The translations under genes and the position numbers were made by a program. Below the pieces are notes generated by a model. It saw only the letters and a list, made by a program, of their open reading frames with translations. It was not told the DNA's origin and made no database searches. Shown in pieces: positions 30,342 through 41,484 of a stretch of 64,000 nt of DNA. The first letter of the stretch is position 1. Every line of letters begins with the position of its first letter. Origin of the DNA: Emiliania huxleyi CCMP1516. Its lineage: Eukaryota; Haptophyta; Isochrysidales; Noelaerhabdaceae. Where the stretch lies: assembly GCF_000372725.1 (NCBI RefSeq), contig NW_005200738.1, forward strand, positions 115,435-179,434, read 5' to 3'.

Positions 30342-30720
30342 CAGTGCTGGCGATTTACTGGTAAATGAGTGGTATTTACCACTTATTTGATTCTCCTAGG
30401 GAGTGGTATGGTATGGGCAGAGAGTGGTATGGTAAATTACGAAACTCCGTGGAATCATCAAATTTTCGGGATCTGAGCCGAGTCTGAGGCTGGTTTGCGG
30501 CCAAATTCAGCCAAATTGGCAAAATACCGGGTATTTTGCGGGTATACCTGGGAAAACCCGGGTATACCTGGAAAATACCGGGTATTTTGCCGATTTTCCC
30601 GATTTTTGTCAGATTTTGCCTCAGAAGTCGTGGTAAATCTTACCACGCGCACCATTTGATTGTTTTGGCCGTAGAGTGTTTGATTGTTCTGGGGGCTACA
30701 CCAGTAAATCGCCAGCACTG
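30342..30720. mobile_element. hAT-type MITE, 379 bp, with 8-bp target-site duplication
   Basis: Perfect 21-bp terminal inverted repeats starting CAGTGCTGGCGATTTACTGG at both ends, flanked directly by CCCTGATT on each side (30334-30341 and 30721-30728). CAG.G ends and an 8-bp duplication are typical of the hAT superfamily. The interior is AT-rich, with no coding capacity, and contains nested motifs (AAATACCGGGTATTTTGC twice, GGGTATACCTGG twice, GTGGTATGGTA) that can fold into hairpins. The undamaged ends and duplication suggest a recent insertion. Confidence 0.92.
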
Positions 30721-31029
30721 CCCTGATTCCCCGTTTCTTTTCCCCCTCTAGAATACGCCTGTGGTGTGCCCCGTGTGCCACCCCGACCTGTTGTCTCACC
30801 CTGGCCCCCAAGATCGTTTTGGTCGTCACGTTGTGACCCCCGACGTCGTCAAATGTCGCTCGTCTGTCCTTCCCCCCATTCTCATCTGGCAATCTCATCT
30901 TATTGTCCCATCGGTGTTTGAGGCTGGCTACGGCCACCTTCGCTCCACAGCCGTCCCCGCCACCCCTGCCGTGTGTGATCCCGGCCTCACTGTCTTTCGG
31001 AATTGTTCGCACACCCACTCGTCCTTGCG

Positions 31030-31432
31030 TGGCAAAAGAAAGAAAGAAAATAGCCACCCAAGGCAGGGATGGGAGGACGGCACGCCGCCACCACACAGAG
31101 ATTTTAAGGAGAGGGGTGTGATGCGCTAGCCGTCGCCCACCCTTGGGCGTCCGCCTCTTCCTATCTCTCTTCGCAGTCTCTCGCCGCTTCTCACTGCAAC
31201 CTTCATGCCACCTCGCGGTCGTCCCACTCTCGTCGTTCTCTCTCTTGTCGCTTCTTCCTCTGTCGCGTCGCTCTCCTCTGCCTCGTTCTGCGACGGCGCC
31301 GCCGCCTGCCGCTCCCTTGCTCTCGCTTCTTCTCCCGCCTTTCGGCGCAACTCTGCCCTCCTCGCGGCATATTTTGGCCCCTCGCGAGTTTATCGAGCTC
31401 TCCTCGCGCAAGGACGACTCTTCTGCGTGAAA
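31030..31432 (-). mobile_element. Interspersed repeat, second copy
   Basis: Nearly the same sequence as 28672-29060, starting at the GAAAGAAAGAAAATAGCC run and ending in the GGCATATTTTGGCCCCTCGC region, where it is cut shorter. A small end-only copy (GAAAGAAAACAGACAACCCA, GGATGGGAGGACGGCAACGG) abuts it at 31437-31510, so two insertions lie head to tail just before the next gene. Confidence 0.75.
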
Positions 31433-31613
31433 AAGAAAGAAAGAAAGGAAACGGACACGAAAAGAAAGAAAACAGACAACCCAAGGGAGGGATGGGAGGA
31501 CGGCAACGGACACGCCGAGAGTGAGTGCGCCGATAAAATTCTTTGCGCAGTCCCGCACGTGCGCGGCGAGTGTCGCCAAGCGGGCATTTGCGCGGCTCCC
31601 GCACGGTCACTCG

Positions 31614-34600
31614 ATGCCGTCTGCCAGGGACGTCAACAGAGCCTGGCCGCTCGGTACGGCCTGCGAGTTCAAGTGGGGTGACAAGTGGCACCGCGCCATC
31701 TCGAATGGCGTCGTCGGCGGTCGCCTCGAGTTGAAGGAGGTGCGCGAGCGAGCAGTGACGCCGCTGCCGCTGCAGGAGGCTGCACGCTCCGTTGTGGCCA
31801 AGGGCACGCACCTTGAGTGGACGCTCAAGGATGAGCGCAAGATTGGAGCGCCGGTGGCGGCGAAGCGGGAGCTAGCGCCCGTGCCTTCCGAGCCGGTGAA
31901 GGCAGCCAAGCGTGAGCCGCCAGCGGAGACCAGCGCCTCGGACGCGCAGCCCGAGGGCAGCTCGCACGCGCAGCCCGAGGCCGGCTCGCGCAAGCAGCCG
32001 AAAGCCAGCTCGCGCAAGCAGCCTGCTCCAGAGGTCAGCGAGTCCGCACCCAAGCGGGCGCGCAAGCAGCCCGCGGCAGCTCCTCCGGCTTCGCGCCCGG
32101 CGTGCATCAGCCTGCTGACTGGCCGCCCGCTGGCGCCCAGCGACGCAGAGTTGCGGGTGTGGGAGTCGCCAGCTGGTGGCAAAGCTGCCGCGCTCCGCGG
32201 GCGGGAGCTCGACTGCCTCCGCCTCATCGGCTCTGTCCACCTCTCCTTCGAGGTCAAGCCCGACGCGCCCGGGAACCTGGCCGAGGCGCTCGGCGTCCAC
32301 AGCGAGAAGCCGCGCATGCGCCGCCCGCGAAAGAGGTGGTACACCGCGAAGAGAAACTGCAGCAGCGCGGACCTGCCCTACGTGAGCACCGAGCCGTGGT
32401 GCGAGCTGACGGGAGAGCTGGCGGGGCGCGGGACGGTCTCGGTCAACCAGCTGATCGAGCTCGTTGTCGGCGGCCAGCTGGTTCCCGACCTGCTGCCCGG
32501 CGGCGCCGACGACGACTGCCGCGACCCCATGGCGGTGCTCGACGCGCTGCAGTACTTGCTCAAGCCCGACACCTCGCCGTTGGGCTACGGCTGCCCGCTA
32601 CTGCACGCGGCGATCGAGCCGCCCGCCTCGCTCGGCGCGGTGAGCAGCGCAAAGGCTCGCGGCAAGCAGGCGCAGGGCTGCAGCCAGCGGCTCAAGCTGT
32701 CGTGCGACGTCTACGCGACGCGCCTGCTCTTCTGCTGGACCGCATGCGGCCAGTTCCAGACGCTGCTCCAGCACTTGCGAGGCAGCGCCATCGTGTCGCT
32801 GGACGCGCTTCCCTCGCACCCGCCGGCCTTCTACTCGGTCGGCGGCGCGGCCGCCGGGCCCTTCACGCTGCAGGGCGTGCTCAAGAGCTGCGAACACACC
32901 GGGTACCGCGCGGCGGAGCAGCCGGCCGGCATCAAGATGAGGCTCAAGCTGTACCAGGCGCACGCCCTCGCTTGGATGCTCGACATGGAGGACCGCGCCA
33001 AGCTGCCGCGAGGGCTCAACGGGCTCTTCTGGCAGGAGCGCGCGTTTGGCGACGGCCGCGGCTCCTACCACTACTCCCCCGCGCTCGCCGAGCTGCGGCT
33101 GGAGGCGCCGCCCCTTATGTGGGGCGGGCTGCTCTGCGAGGAGATGGGGCTGGGCAAGACGCTCGAGGTTGCGTCGCTCGTCGTCGCGTCGCTGCCCAGC
33201 CTGCCGCGCGAGGCGGCGGCTGGCAAGGCCGCGTCGCGCGCCACGCTGATCATCGTTCCGCCCGCGCTACTCTCGCAGTGGCTGGTCGAGCTCGCAAAGG
33301 CGCGCGGCGCGCGCCGCCCCCCCCCGCATTGCTCTCTCCGCCCGCTGAAACGCCCGCTGCCGCTTTCTGCCGAGGACAGGCGACCGACTCGCTGTCCGTG
33401 CTCAAGCTCGACGAGGAGCGCGCGCTCACTGCGAAGGCGGCGGAGCTCGCGAGGCACGATGTGGTGCTCACGACGTACCAGCAGCTGCTCCAGAGCAAAC
33501 CGCTGCTGGCGGCGGTGGCGTGGGCGCGCGTCGTGCTCGACGAGATGCAGGAGGTAGCGCAGGCCACCTCGGAGCTGGCGGTGTCGTGCGAGGCGCTGCA
33601 CGCGCCGCGCAGGTGGATGGTGAGTGGCACGCCGCTCAGCAGCTCCATCGACGACCTCAAGGGCGAGCTGGCGTTCCTCCGGATCACGCCGTTGTGCGCC
33701 GCGCCCCGCCTTCGGTCTGCCTTGTGCGGTAGTGGCGGCGACCTCTCCTCACCGCCCCTCCCTCCCTCCGGCAGCGGCGCCAACCACGAGGACGGCTTCT
33801 GGGAGCACAACATCGGCAGGCCGTACAAGCAGCAGGAGGAGAGCGCGCTCGACGCTCTTCGCGTGCTCCTGCGCGCGCTCATGATGCGCCACTCAAAAAG
33901 CGGGCAGCGCGTGCTCGGCAGCGGTGCCGCGCTGCTCGACTTGCCGCCGCGGAGCGACGAAGTGGTGGCGGTGCCGCTCGAGAGCTCGCAGCTGGCTGTG
34001 TACGCGTACCTCGAGGCGCTCGTGACGCAGCATTTGCGCCAGAGCCGCGCGCTGCGCACGATGGGCGACGCCCACTCGAGGCAGGAGCGCGCGCGCAGCC
34101 AGAACCTCGTCAGCAAGGGCTTGCGGCTGCTCAACGAGGCTTGCCTCTCGACATCGCTGATAGCGGGCGGCGACGGCTGCTCGTCGCAGCTCCCGGACAT
34201 CAACGACATCGAACGCGAGCTCCAGCTGAGCGAGAGCGACCAGCAAGGCGCCACGCTGCGCAGCGGCAACGCCCTCGCGCCGCTCGACCTCGATGGTTTC
34301 GACGACCAGATGAAGCGGATGACGCCAGATCGGGCGATCCGGTTCCTCGACAGTCTGGGCGGAGGTGATGGCGGAGGCAGGATGAACACCGCCGAGGAGC
34401 TTTCCACGACACGGAACGACTTTGAGCTCAAGCTGCAGCGGCGCGCCTCGTACACGAGCGACGTGGCGCGCTTGCGGTGGCACTTGGCGCTCGAGCGCAT
34501 CACGGCCGGGGCCCGCATCGTGGACGACCGCCCGTGGCCGCTGCAAGGCGTTCGGCTTCTCTGGCTGCTGCGCGGCGTCCAGCGGTACTATGCCAAGGAG

Positions 34601-35043
34601 AGGCTGAAGGTGCTGGTGCCGCCTTCGGGCACCCCCAGCCGCGAGGAGATGGTCACCTACAACCTGCAGCGGACGTACTGGGACCGCATCAAGGAGGGGA
34701 AGACGCCCGCCGCGCTCGCGGCGCGCCTCCGCGCTGCCGTGGGCAAGCAGCGGCTGACTCTTCTCGAGCAGTTTGCTCGGTCGAGTGCGGTGTCGGCGCT
34801 CGGCTCAGGCGCGGCCAAGGCGGTCCGGGGACTGGAGGCGAAGCTGGAGCTGGTCGTGCCCGGGCGGGGAGGGTGCGAGGTGCTGAGCTTCAAGGCAAAG
34901 GCGCCCTTTCGGCGAGGAGGGTGCCAGGTCCTGCGCGTCAAGACAGGTGACGGCGAGCAGCAGCGCATGTACACGGCCAAGGAGCTGGTGACTCAGGTCA
35001 TCGAGGCCCTGAAGCAGGCGACGGCTGTCGGCGGTGGCGGCGA

Positions 35044-35083
<40 letters not shown>

Positions 35084-38067
35084 GCGGAGGAGGGAAGCCA
35101 AAGAAAGCGACTACTGCGGGCTGCCCGGGCGGCGCTGCACGACCTGATCGAGCTGCGGTGCGGCGGCGGGACGCCCGTGGGTTGGCGACCGACGCCCGCC
35201 CTGCTTGCGACTTTGCGGAGCGCGCATCCGGAATGGCTTTGGCTGAAGGACGCTGCGGTGGTTGTGCGTGGGCCGCGCCTGCGGCACGGGTGGCTCGAGG
35301 CCGCCGCCATTTGCGGGACGGTCGACATCGCGCGCTCGTTCTCGAGCTGCCTGAGCGCGCTCCCCTCCGCCGAGGGCGGCGCGGCTCCCTCCTTCGCAGT
35401 CTCGCTGCTCGAGCTGCCGCCCGCGCTGCGGCCCGGCGCCCAGCGCCCGAACCCCTTCCAGACGCCGCGAGAGCGCCACCGAAAGGCGCAATCGGGCCGC
35501 GGGGCGGAGAGACATGCCCACGACATGCCCATGATATGCCCGTGACACGTCCCGTAGGCGCAGCAGCCAGCCGAGGGCGACATTGGCGCGCAGCTCACGT
35601 GGCAGGGCTTCGAGGCGCACGAGGGCACCGCCGCCTTTGTCGTGGACCTCGGCTCGGCAGACCGCGTGCGCCAGCTGCTCAAGACGACGCGCGAGCACAA
35701 GCACGGCGATTTGCCGTACGTCAAGATGCTTCCAAAGGAGGCGGCGCTTGTGGAGGCGCCGCTGCGGCGCGAGGCCGGTGCAGTGGTGCCGCTGGCGGCC
35801 GACGGCTTGGACGCGAGCCTGGCGGAGGTGAAGCGCCTCGAGCAGCTCATCAAGGCCACTGAGGAGCTCGAGAGGCTGCAGCGCGGCCGCCAGGCTTTTT
35901 ACGCGAACTGCGGCAGGCTCGAGAAGGAGAAGGAGGAGCGCAAAAAGGCGGAGAAGGAGCTTCCCGACGGCGAGAGGCTCGTGCTGGAGCCGCTGCACCG
36001 TCCTGACGGCGCGCCGCCCGTCGAGGCACCGCCGCCCGTCGAGGCACCGGCGGAGCAGGAGGAGGAGGGCAGCGTGGCGCAGATCATCGTGCTAGCCGGC
36101 ACGCGCTTCCCCGGCCGGCAGAGCGCCGTCAAACTGACGAACTGGCCGGCGCGCATCAGCAAGGCGGACCTGGCAGCGAGCTTTCACGCCTTTCTCGAGA
36201 AGCACTGCGGCTGCAAATCGCCCAAAGTGAGCGTGACGTGTCCGGAGCACGGCGTGGCATGCGTCGACGTGGGCGACGCGCCCCTCGCAGCGAAGCTGCT
36301 TCAGGAGGCCAAGAAGGTCAGCGTCGTGTCGCTCGGCGAGACGGACGCGCGGGCGCTGGCGCGGGCGGAGGCGGCTGTGGCGCGTCTGCGCCGCGCTAGC
36401 GACGTGCAGCTGAGTGAGACCAAGGTGCGCCAGCTTAAGCGTGAGCTGGCTAAAGGAAAGCAGCGCAAGGTGCGGCCGCTGCGGCTCATGCTCTCCATGG
36501 CAAAGGCGCGCGCTGTTGGCGTGCCGTCCCGCCTCGCCAGCATCGAGACGCCGTCGCTGCAGGACGAGAGACGCCTCTATCCGGAAGGCCGGAGCACGCT
36601 TGGCGCCACCTTCGAGGCGTGCGACGCGGCGCTGCGCTCTGTCGGCGAGCGGTGGAGCACGTCCGACCTGCCCTCGGCCAACCGCAAGGAGCTCAAGCGC
36701 TTGCTCGACGAGAAGGCGGCGACGGAGGGCGAGCTGGCAAAGCTCAGGCCGTTCCTCAGGACGCTGGTCAACGCGGCGAGCAGCAAGCCGCTAGAGTTTG
36801 TTCTCGACACGTATGCCGTGCTGGCGGCGTTGGGGGACGAGAAGCGGCTCGAGCAGCTCGAGCCGCAATGCCCCATCTGCCTCGGCCCGCTCGGCGAGCA
36901 GGCCGACTCGTCCGGCCGCCCTGGCGGCATCGCGCTGAACGCTTGCGCGCACCTCTTTTGCAAGGCGCCCGCTGCCACCGCTTCCAGCACCCTCGCCGCT
37001 CTCGCCTTGCTCTTTGACACCTCCCGCGCCTCGCCCAGGTCTGCATCGAGCGCTACCTCGACGCCAGCCTGGCCCGCAACGGCACGCAGGCGCCGACGTG
37101 CCCTACCTGCCGCAAGCCGATCGGACAAAACACGCTGATCGAGGTGGTGCCGGCGCAAGCGGCGGGCCCCAGCAGCAGCAGTGACCCCGGCGGCAGCGGC
37201 GGCGGCGGCGGCGGAGAGGGCCAGCTCTGCGCAGAGGGCCAGTTCAAGTACTCTATCGCGTATGCCCGCGGCGCCTACCGCGGGATCGAGCCGACCGACC
37301 TCGCGCGCCCGACGCCTCCGCGCAACGCGCGCTCTGTGGAGCGTGAGGCACTCGCCCACATGGCGGCCGCCGTCGGGCGCCGACCTCTCGAGTGGGCTCC
37401 GCCCTCTGTGCCTCGAGGTCACCCGAGATTGAGCGAGGCGTGTAGGCGCCCAGCCGGGTCGACGCGCACCGAGCACGGCACGGTGCTGGGCGCCAAGGTG
37501 CGCCGGCTCCTCGTCGACTTGCGCGCGCTCGGCGAGGACAAGGCGGTCGTCTTCTCGGCGAGCAAGGCGGTGGTGGAGCACCTCGAGCTGGTGCTGGCGC
37601 GAGAGGGGCTGCCGCGCGTCGCGCTCAAGAAGGGCGACAAGGAGCGGCACCTGGCGAGCGCCGTCGACCGGTGGACGCGCGGCGAGTTCCGGGTCCTCCT
37701 GCTGCACGCCGACGCCGCGGCCGCCGGGCTGACGCTCACCGCCGCGGCGCACGTCTTCTTGATGGAGCCGTTCTACGATCGAGGCAAGGAGCTGCAGGCG
37801 CTCAACCGGTGCCACCGCATCGGGCAGAGCCGCGACGTGGTCTGCAAGACGTACTACTGCCCCAACACCGTCGAGGAGCGCTTGCTCGCGTGGCGCGAGC
37901 TCGAGGGGGTGCGCGCGCCTGAGCTCGGAGCTGAGCAGCAGCAGGGCGGCGAGGCGGAGGCGGTCAGCGTCGTGCCGCGCGAGAAGCCCCTCAAGGCCAT
38001 CGGCACGGAAGAAAGCCGCTTCCTCTTTGGCATGAAGAGCAGCGCCGGGGAGGCGGGCGGTGCGTAG
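31614..38067 (+). CDS. SHPRH: SHPRH-like SNF2 helicase with RING finger
   Basis: Snf2-family ATPase and E3 ubiquitin ligase acting in DNA damage tolerance (PCNA polyubiquitylation in SHPRH and Rad5). Exons 31614-33299, 33380-33690, 33775-35485, 35558-36964 and 37039-38067 give a closed frame of 2047 residues. Walker A is CEEMGLGKT in GGLLCEEMGLGKTLEVASL, with LIIVPPALLSQWLVEL next. The DExx box is VVLDEMQEV and motif III is WMVSGTPLSSS. A long insert with a poly-Asp tract (35057-35082) follows. The RING is CPICLGPL ... LNACAHLFC ... CIERYLD ... CPTCRKPIG, split by an intron at its centre, and the helicase C-lobe has VVFSASKAVVEHLE and NRCHRIGQSRDV. Donors are GC for introns 1, 3 and 4 and GT for intron 2. 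RING placed between the two helicase lobes is the SHPRH/Rad5 layout. Upstream exons cannot be excluded. Confidence 0.9.
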
Positions 38068-38284
38068 GGAAGAGTCTGCTGCGAGAGCATGCCCGAGAGA
38101 CGCTCGTGTCTTGTCAGAGTCTCGCGCGACCGCGAGACGAGACCCCACTTGTTCGATACGGGTTTGTACGCACAATAGTCAACACTGCGGGAAAATGATA
38201 ATAAACACGTCTCCATTTTCCCCAATACCTGTGCACGGGGACAAATAATAAAAAAGAACAGAGGCTGGACAAAATATCACGCAA

Positions 38285-40528
38285 TCACCGCTTCGGCGAG
38301 AGAAACATCGCCGCGGTCGCCTCAACCGCCCGCGCCGCGATCGCCGCCCGCACCACACGCGGGTGCTCTCGCCGATCGCCCGGCGGCGGCGACGGCGGCG
38401 CTCCGCACCATCCGCCGCCCTTGGCGCGCAGCCAGCAAGGTCCTGTCCCGGCGGCGAGGCAGCTGCCGCGGCAGAGTTCCCACGCGACCGTCGTCGGCTG
38501 GGCCCCCGGCGGCGGCGAATATGTCACCCCCTTCGCCGCCTCCTGCGCCACTACGCCGCCGAGCGTGGTGCGGCCGAGCCAGCCGTCGCAGAGCTGCTCT
38601 GGCGACAGATGCGACGATGCTGCCGCCGCCGCGAGGAGGGCCGCGCAGGAGAGGGGAGCGCCGTTGAACGTCCCAAAGCTGGGCGCGTCGACGCAGCTCG
38701 GCGCGGGCGGTGGGTCGTAGCTCTCCGTCGGGCACGGCGCGCCGAGCCCGGCAAAAGTCGCGACGGCGTTGAGGAGGTCGGCGATCGCGAAGCCGGCAGC
38801 CCTCTCCTGCGCGCCGAACGGGAGCGAGCAGTTCATGCCCGCGAGTCCCGAACCCTCTCCTACGGCGGAGGTCATGGCGAAGGAGACGCCGAGCTGCAAG
38901 TCCGTGAAGTAGTGCGCCAGCTCCGAGCCCGAGCCGTAGTCGAACCCGCTGTGGCCGAGCGCCCACCCGAGTGTGCCGCAGACGACGGAAGGGGTCGCTG
39001 CCGCGGAGCCGTTCGGTAGCCTCTCCCAACGCCCCTCGAGGCCGAGCCCGTACGCGAGGCCGAAGGCGCCAAAGCCGTCGGTGAGCGGGTGGAAAGTCGT
39101 CATCTGCGCCACCGACGCCGGCGAGAGCAGCGCGTCGCGCCCGCCGCTGTACGCCGCGTGCGTGAATCGGGCCACGTCCCGGGGAGCCGCGCCGATGTTC
39201 CCGCCCGTGAACGAGTTGAGGCAAGAGTGGTTCGAGATCTCGAGGAAGCGGCCGCGGCCAGCCGCAGGCCCCGTGTACTGCCTCGCCACGCCGCGGTACG
39301 AGAGGCAAGTGCCCCGGCCGAAGAAACGGGTCGCGTCGTCGGCAGGCAAGCGATCGCCCCACGCGAGGGCGCGCTGGTCGAGGTCGGCCCAGTCGGCGAG
39401 GCCGAGGGCGCCTGTGCACAGAGAGGAGGTGTGAGGAGACGCCGTCTTGCGCAGGCGAAGCCGGGCCCAGTCGCTGAGGCCGCCCGCGAGGGCGAGGCCG
39501 ACGAGCGCGAAGCCGTTCGTCGAGTACGCGCCTATGGGAGGCGGCGCGGGCATGTCGCGAGTATGTCCGTGGACGTGGCTCGCGCCGCTGGTCGAGTGAG
39601 CGCCGCGCTGCACGGTGCTGCCCGCGCCGGGAGCGCCGGCGGGGACGGTGGTCGTTCCTCCGGGCGGAAAGAGGAAGGCGTGGTCCTGGTGGAGGAGGAA
39701 CTCGAGCGGCTCCACGTCGCGCGTCGAGCCCATCACCTGCCTGTACAGCCTACTCACAGTACACGCGGCGTACAGACACCCAGACGAGAGAGTCAAGAGG
39801 GAGATACACTGACAGGAGAGCGTCTGTGCGCGCGCTGAACAGAGACTGGGGCCCGAAAGGCTGTCACAACCCGAGTGTGAGCGTGTGCAAGGAGCGGCGA
39901 GCGACCAGTTTGTGCGGTCGTCGTAGTAGTCCTTGAGGCCAGCACGCATCGAGAGGAGGTGGCGGTAGGTGACCGCCTCGATGGCGGCCTCGCCGTCCCA
40001 GAGCTGTCGCAGCGTCGCCTTTGCCGGGACGCCCGCGGTTGCGTTTGCCCAGCAGTGCAGGAACCGAAGGCAGTACGAGCAGGTGGCGCGGCGCTCCCTG
40101 CTCACGCCGGCGCACAGCGGGCCTGGCCGCGTGAGGCAGTGCGCCACAGGCACGCACGTCGGCACGCACATGCTCGGCGCCCTCTCGCACGGCTGCGGCA
40201 GCGCCAGATATCTGTCGACATGGGGTGCGATGGGCTCATCCAGCGAGATGGTGCCCTGTTCGGCGAGGCGAAGCGCGGCCACCGCGGTGAACTGTTTCGT
40301 TGTCGAGCCCATCGGGATGCGTGTGGCGTTGGTGAGCCATGTGCCTGCGGCGTAGTCGTTCTTCCCAGCTGCGACAGCGACGTCCACACTCGAGTTGTAG
40401 ACGGCAAACGACATCGAGGCGTTCCAAAAGGCGCTGTGGCGATCCACGATGGCCTGCAGCTCGGAGCGCAGCGACGCAAGCTCCGACGCAGAGATGGAGA
40501 GGGACACAAGGGCGAGAAAAGGTACCAT
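38285..40528 (-). CDS. Beta-lactamase-fold serine hydrolase, secreted
   Basis: PF00144-type serine hydrolase (class C beta-lactamase/esterase fold; in eukaryotes usually esterase or peptidase, not antibiotic resistance). The signal peptide is MVPFLALVSLSISASEL. The nucleophile motif S-x-x-K is in MGSTTKQFTAVAAL. The second catalytic motif Y-x-N is in GAYSTNGFALVGLALA. The C-terminal third has Cys pairs and a Pro-rich end, unusual for the family. The frame is open for 747 residues, but several internal low-complexity stretches (e.g. about 39750-39890 and 39555-39660) interrupt the domain and are probably in-frame introns, so the mature protein is likely about 600 residues. Convergent with the SHPRH-like gene. 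Confidence 0.8.
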   Translation of the reverse strand: MVPFLALVSLSISASELASLRSELQAIVDRHSAFWNASMSFAVYNSSVDVAVAAGKNDYAAGTWLTNATRIPMGSTTKQFTAVAALRLAEQGTISLDEPIAPHVDRYLALPQPCERAPSMCVPTCVPVAHCLTRPGPLCAGVSRERRATCSYCLRFLHCWANATAGVPAKATLRQLWDGEAAIEAVTYRHLLSMRAGLKDYYDDRTNWSLAAPCTRSHSGCDSLSGPSLCSARAQTLSCQCISLLTLSSGCLYAACTVSRLYRQVMGSTRDVEPLEFLLHQDHAFLFPPGGTTTVPAGAPGAGSTVQRGAHSTSGASHVHGHTRDMPAPPPIGAYSTNGFALVGLALAGGLSDWARLRLRKTASPHTSSLCTGALGLADWADLDQRALAWGDRLPADDATRFFGRGTCLSYRGVARQYTGPAAGRGRFLEISNHSCLNSFTGGNIGAAPRDVARFTHAAYSGGRDALLSPASVAQMTTFHPLTDGFGAFGLAYGLGLEGRWERLPNGSAAATPSVVCGTLGWALGHSGFDYGSGSELAHYFTDLQLGVSFAMTSAVGEGSGLAGMNCSLPFGAQERAAGFAIADLLNAVATFAGLGAPCPTESYDPPPAPSCVDAPSFGTFNGAPLSCAALLAAAAASSHLSPEQLCDGWLGRTTLGGVVAQEAAKGVTYSPPPGAQPTTVAWELCRGSCLAAGTGPCWLRAKGGGWCGAPPSPPPGDRREHPRVVRAAIAARAVEATAAMFLSPKR

Positions 40529-40886
40529 CGCTTCAGACTTTTTGTCGATCGCAACAGCGCGTGGTTGTTTCGCGTTGGCAAATCAAGAAACCGCTCTTTG
40601 CCGAGGGGAAGGGTGCACCCTCCCTTGGGGTGTCTGTTTTCTTTCTTTCTTTTTGGGTGCTAGTATGAGCCCGACCCAGGTCGTAGTGTTGTTGCTCCCA
40701 GCGCTTGCGCTTCGGCGGTTAGTGGTGCACTAACCTCCGAGAAACCCTTCGGGTCGCTCCTCATCGCAAACCCTGTCAGCAGAGTCTCCTACGGGAATGT
40801 ACGTAAGAGCTACAAACACTGAAAAACAAAAACACGAGTTCGACGCGCCGGCACTTTCCCGGGCTCGCAGTCGCTACACAGCTAGC
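40529..40886. other. Divergent spacer with a short repeat remnant
   Basis: Between the hydrolase start and the Sgf11-like start. Contains an end-only fragment of the interspersed repeat (40615-40655: CCCTCCCTTGGGGTGTCTGT then TTTCTTTCTTTC). No gene seen. Confidence 0.45.
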
Positions 40887-41484
40887 ATGCTCCTCCACGC
40901 GTCCAGCCAGCGTAAGAAGCTGCACCCGCTCTCCCGTGCCTGCGTCGATCTGGGAGATGGGATGCTGGACGAGCTTATCGGAGAGGTGGCGCGTGCGTGC
41001 TCGCCGCCGCCTCCGCCTCCGCCGCACGCAGAGCTGCTAGAGGGCGTGAGCGAAGCCGAACAGAGGCTTTCCGCTCCACGGCTCTCGTCCCTCCTCGAGG
41101 TCGAGGCGGAGCTAACCGACCGTTCTGCAGCGCGGATGCGTGCCGCGCTGGCCGCCTCGAGCCACGCGCTCTCAAAGCCGAGCAAGCCCGGCGCGTCGGA
41201 GGCGCGTCCGTCCTGCTTGCTGCCAGGCTGGTGCCGGTGCGGGCGACTGACCGCCGGCGGATCCCTCTAGGCGGTGCCCTGCCCCAACTGCGGCTCTCAG
41301 GTGTCGGCGCCGCGCTTTGCAAAGCACCTGCAGGCCCGCCGCACCCGGCCCTCGCCTCCTTGCGTCGACGCCGCCAGCCACCGGCCCCGCCCCGCACGCG
41401 TTACAGGATTGTATGCTCGGGCGCGGGCGAGCCGCTTCGCGAGCCGCCAACCAGAGCTTGCGCGACCAGGCGGCGCTGTCATGA
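40887..41484 (+). CDS. SGF11: SAGA deubiquitinase-module subunit Sgf11-like
   Basis: Small adaptor of the SAGA histone H2B deubiquitinase module. Exons 40887-41201, 41271-41333 and 41407-41484 (all GC donors) give 151 residues. Features: an N-terminal helix with GMLDELIGEVARAC, as in Sgf11/ATXN7L3 (LLDELVEEV); an acidic/Ala linker; then the Sgf11 zinc finger CPNCGSQVSAPRFAKHLQ|DC (two Cys, one His, one Cys across an intron), directly followed by LGRGRAASRAANQSL, matching the family's basic tail GMGR.SSRIA. The exon 1 donor is chosen for frame and because the following codons carry no conserved residues. The gene is too fragmented to show as one long frame. Confidence 0.8.

Noticed and set aside
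32102-35545. 1147-residue frame overlapping the SHPRH-like gene as an independent gene
   Set aside because: Its first part is out of frame with the helicase and Arg/Ala-rich; its later part is simply exons 2 and 3 of the SHPRH-like gene.
38285-40528. Antibiotic-resistance beta-lactamase
   Set aside because: The fold is shared by many eukaryotic esterases and peptidases; signal peptide and Cys-rich tail argue for a secreted host hydrolase.
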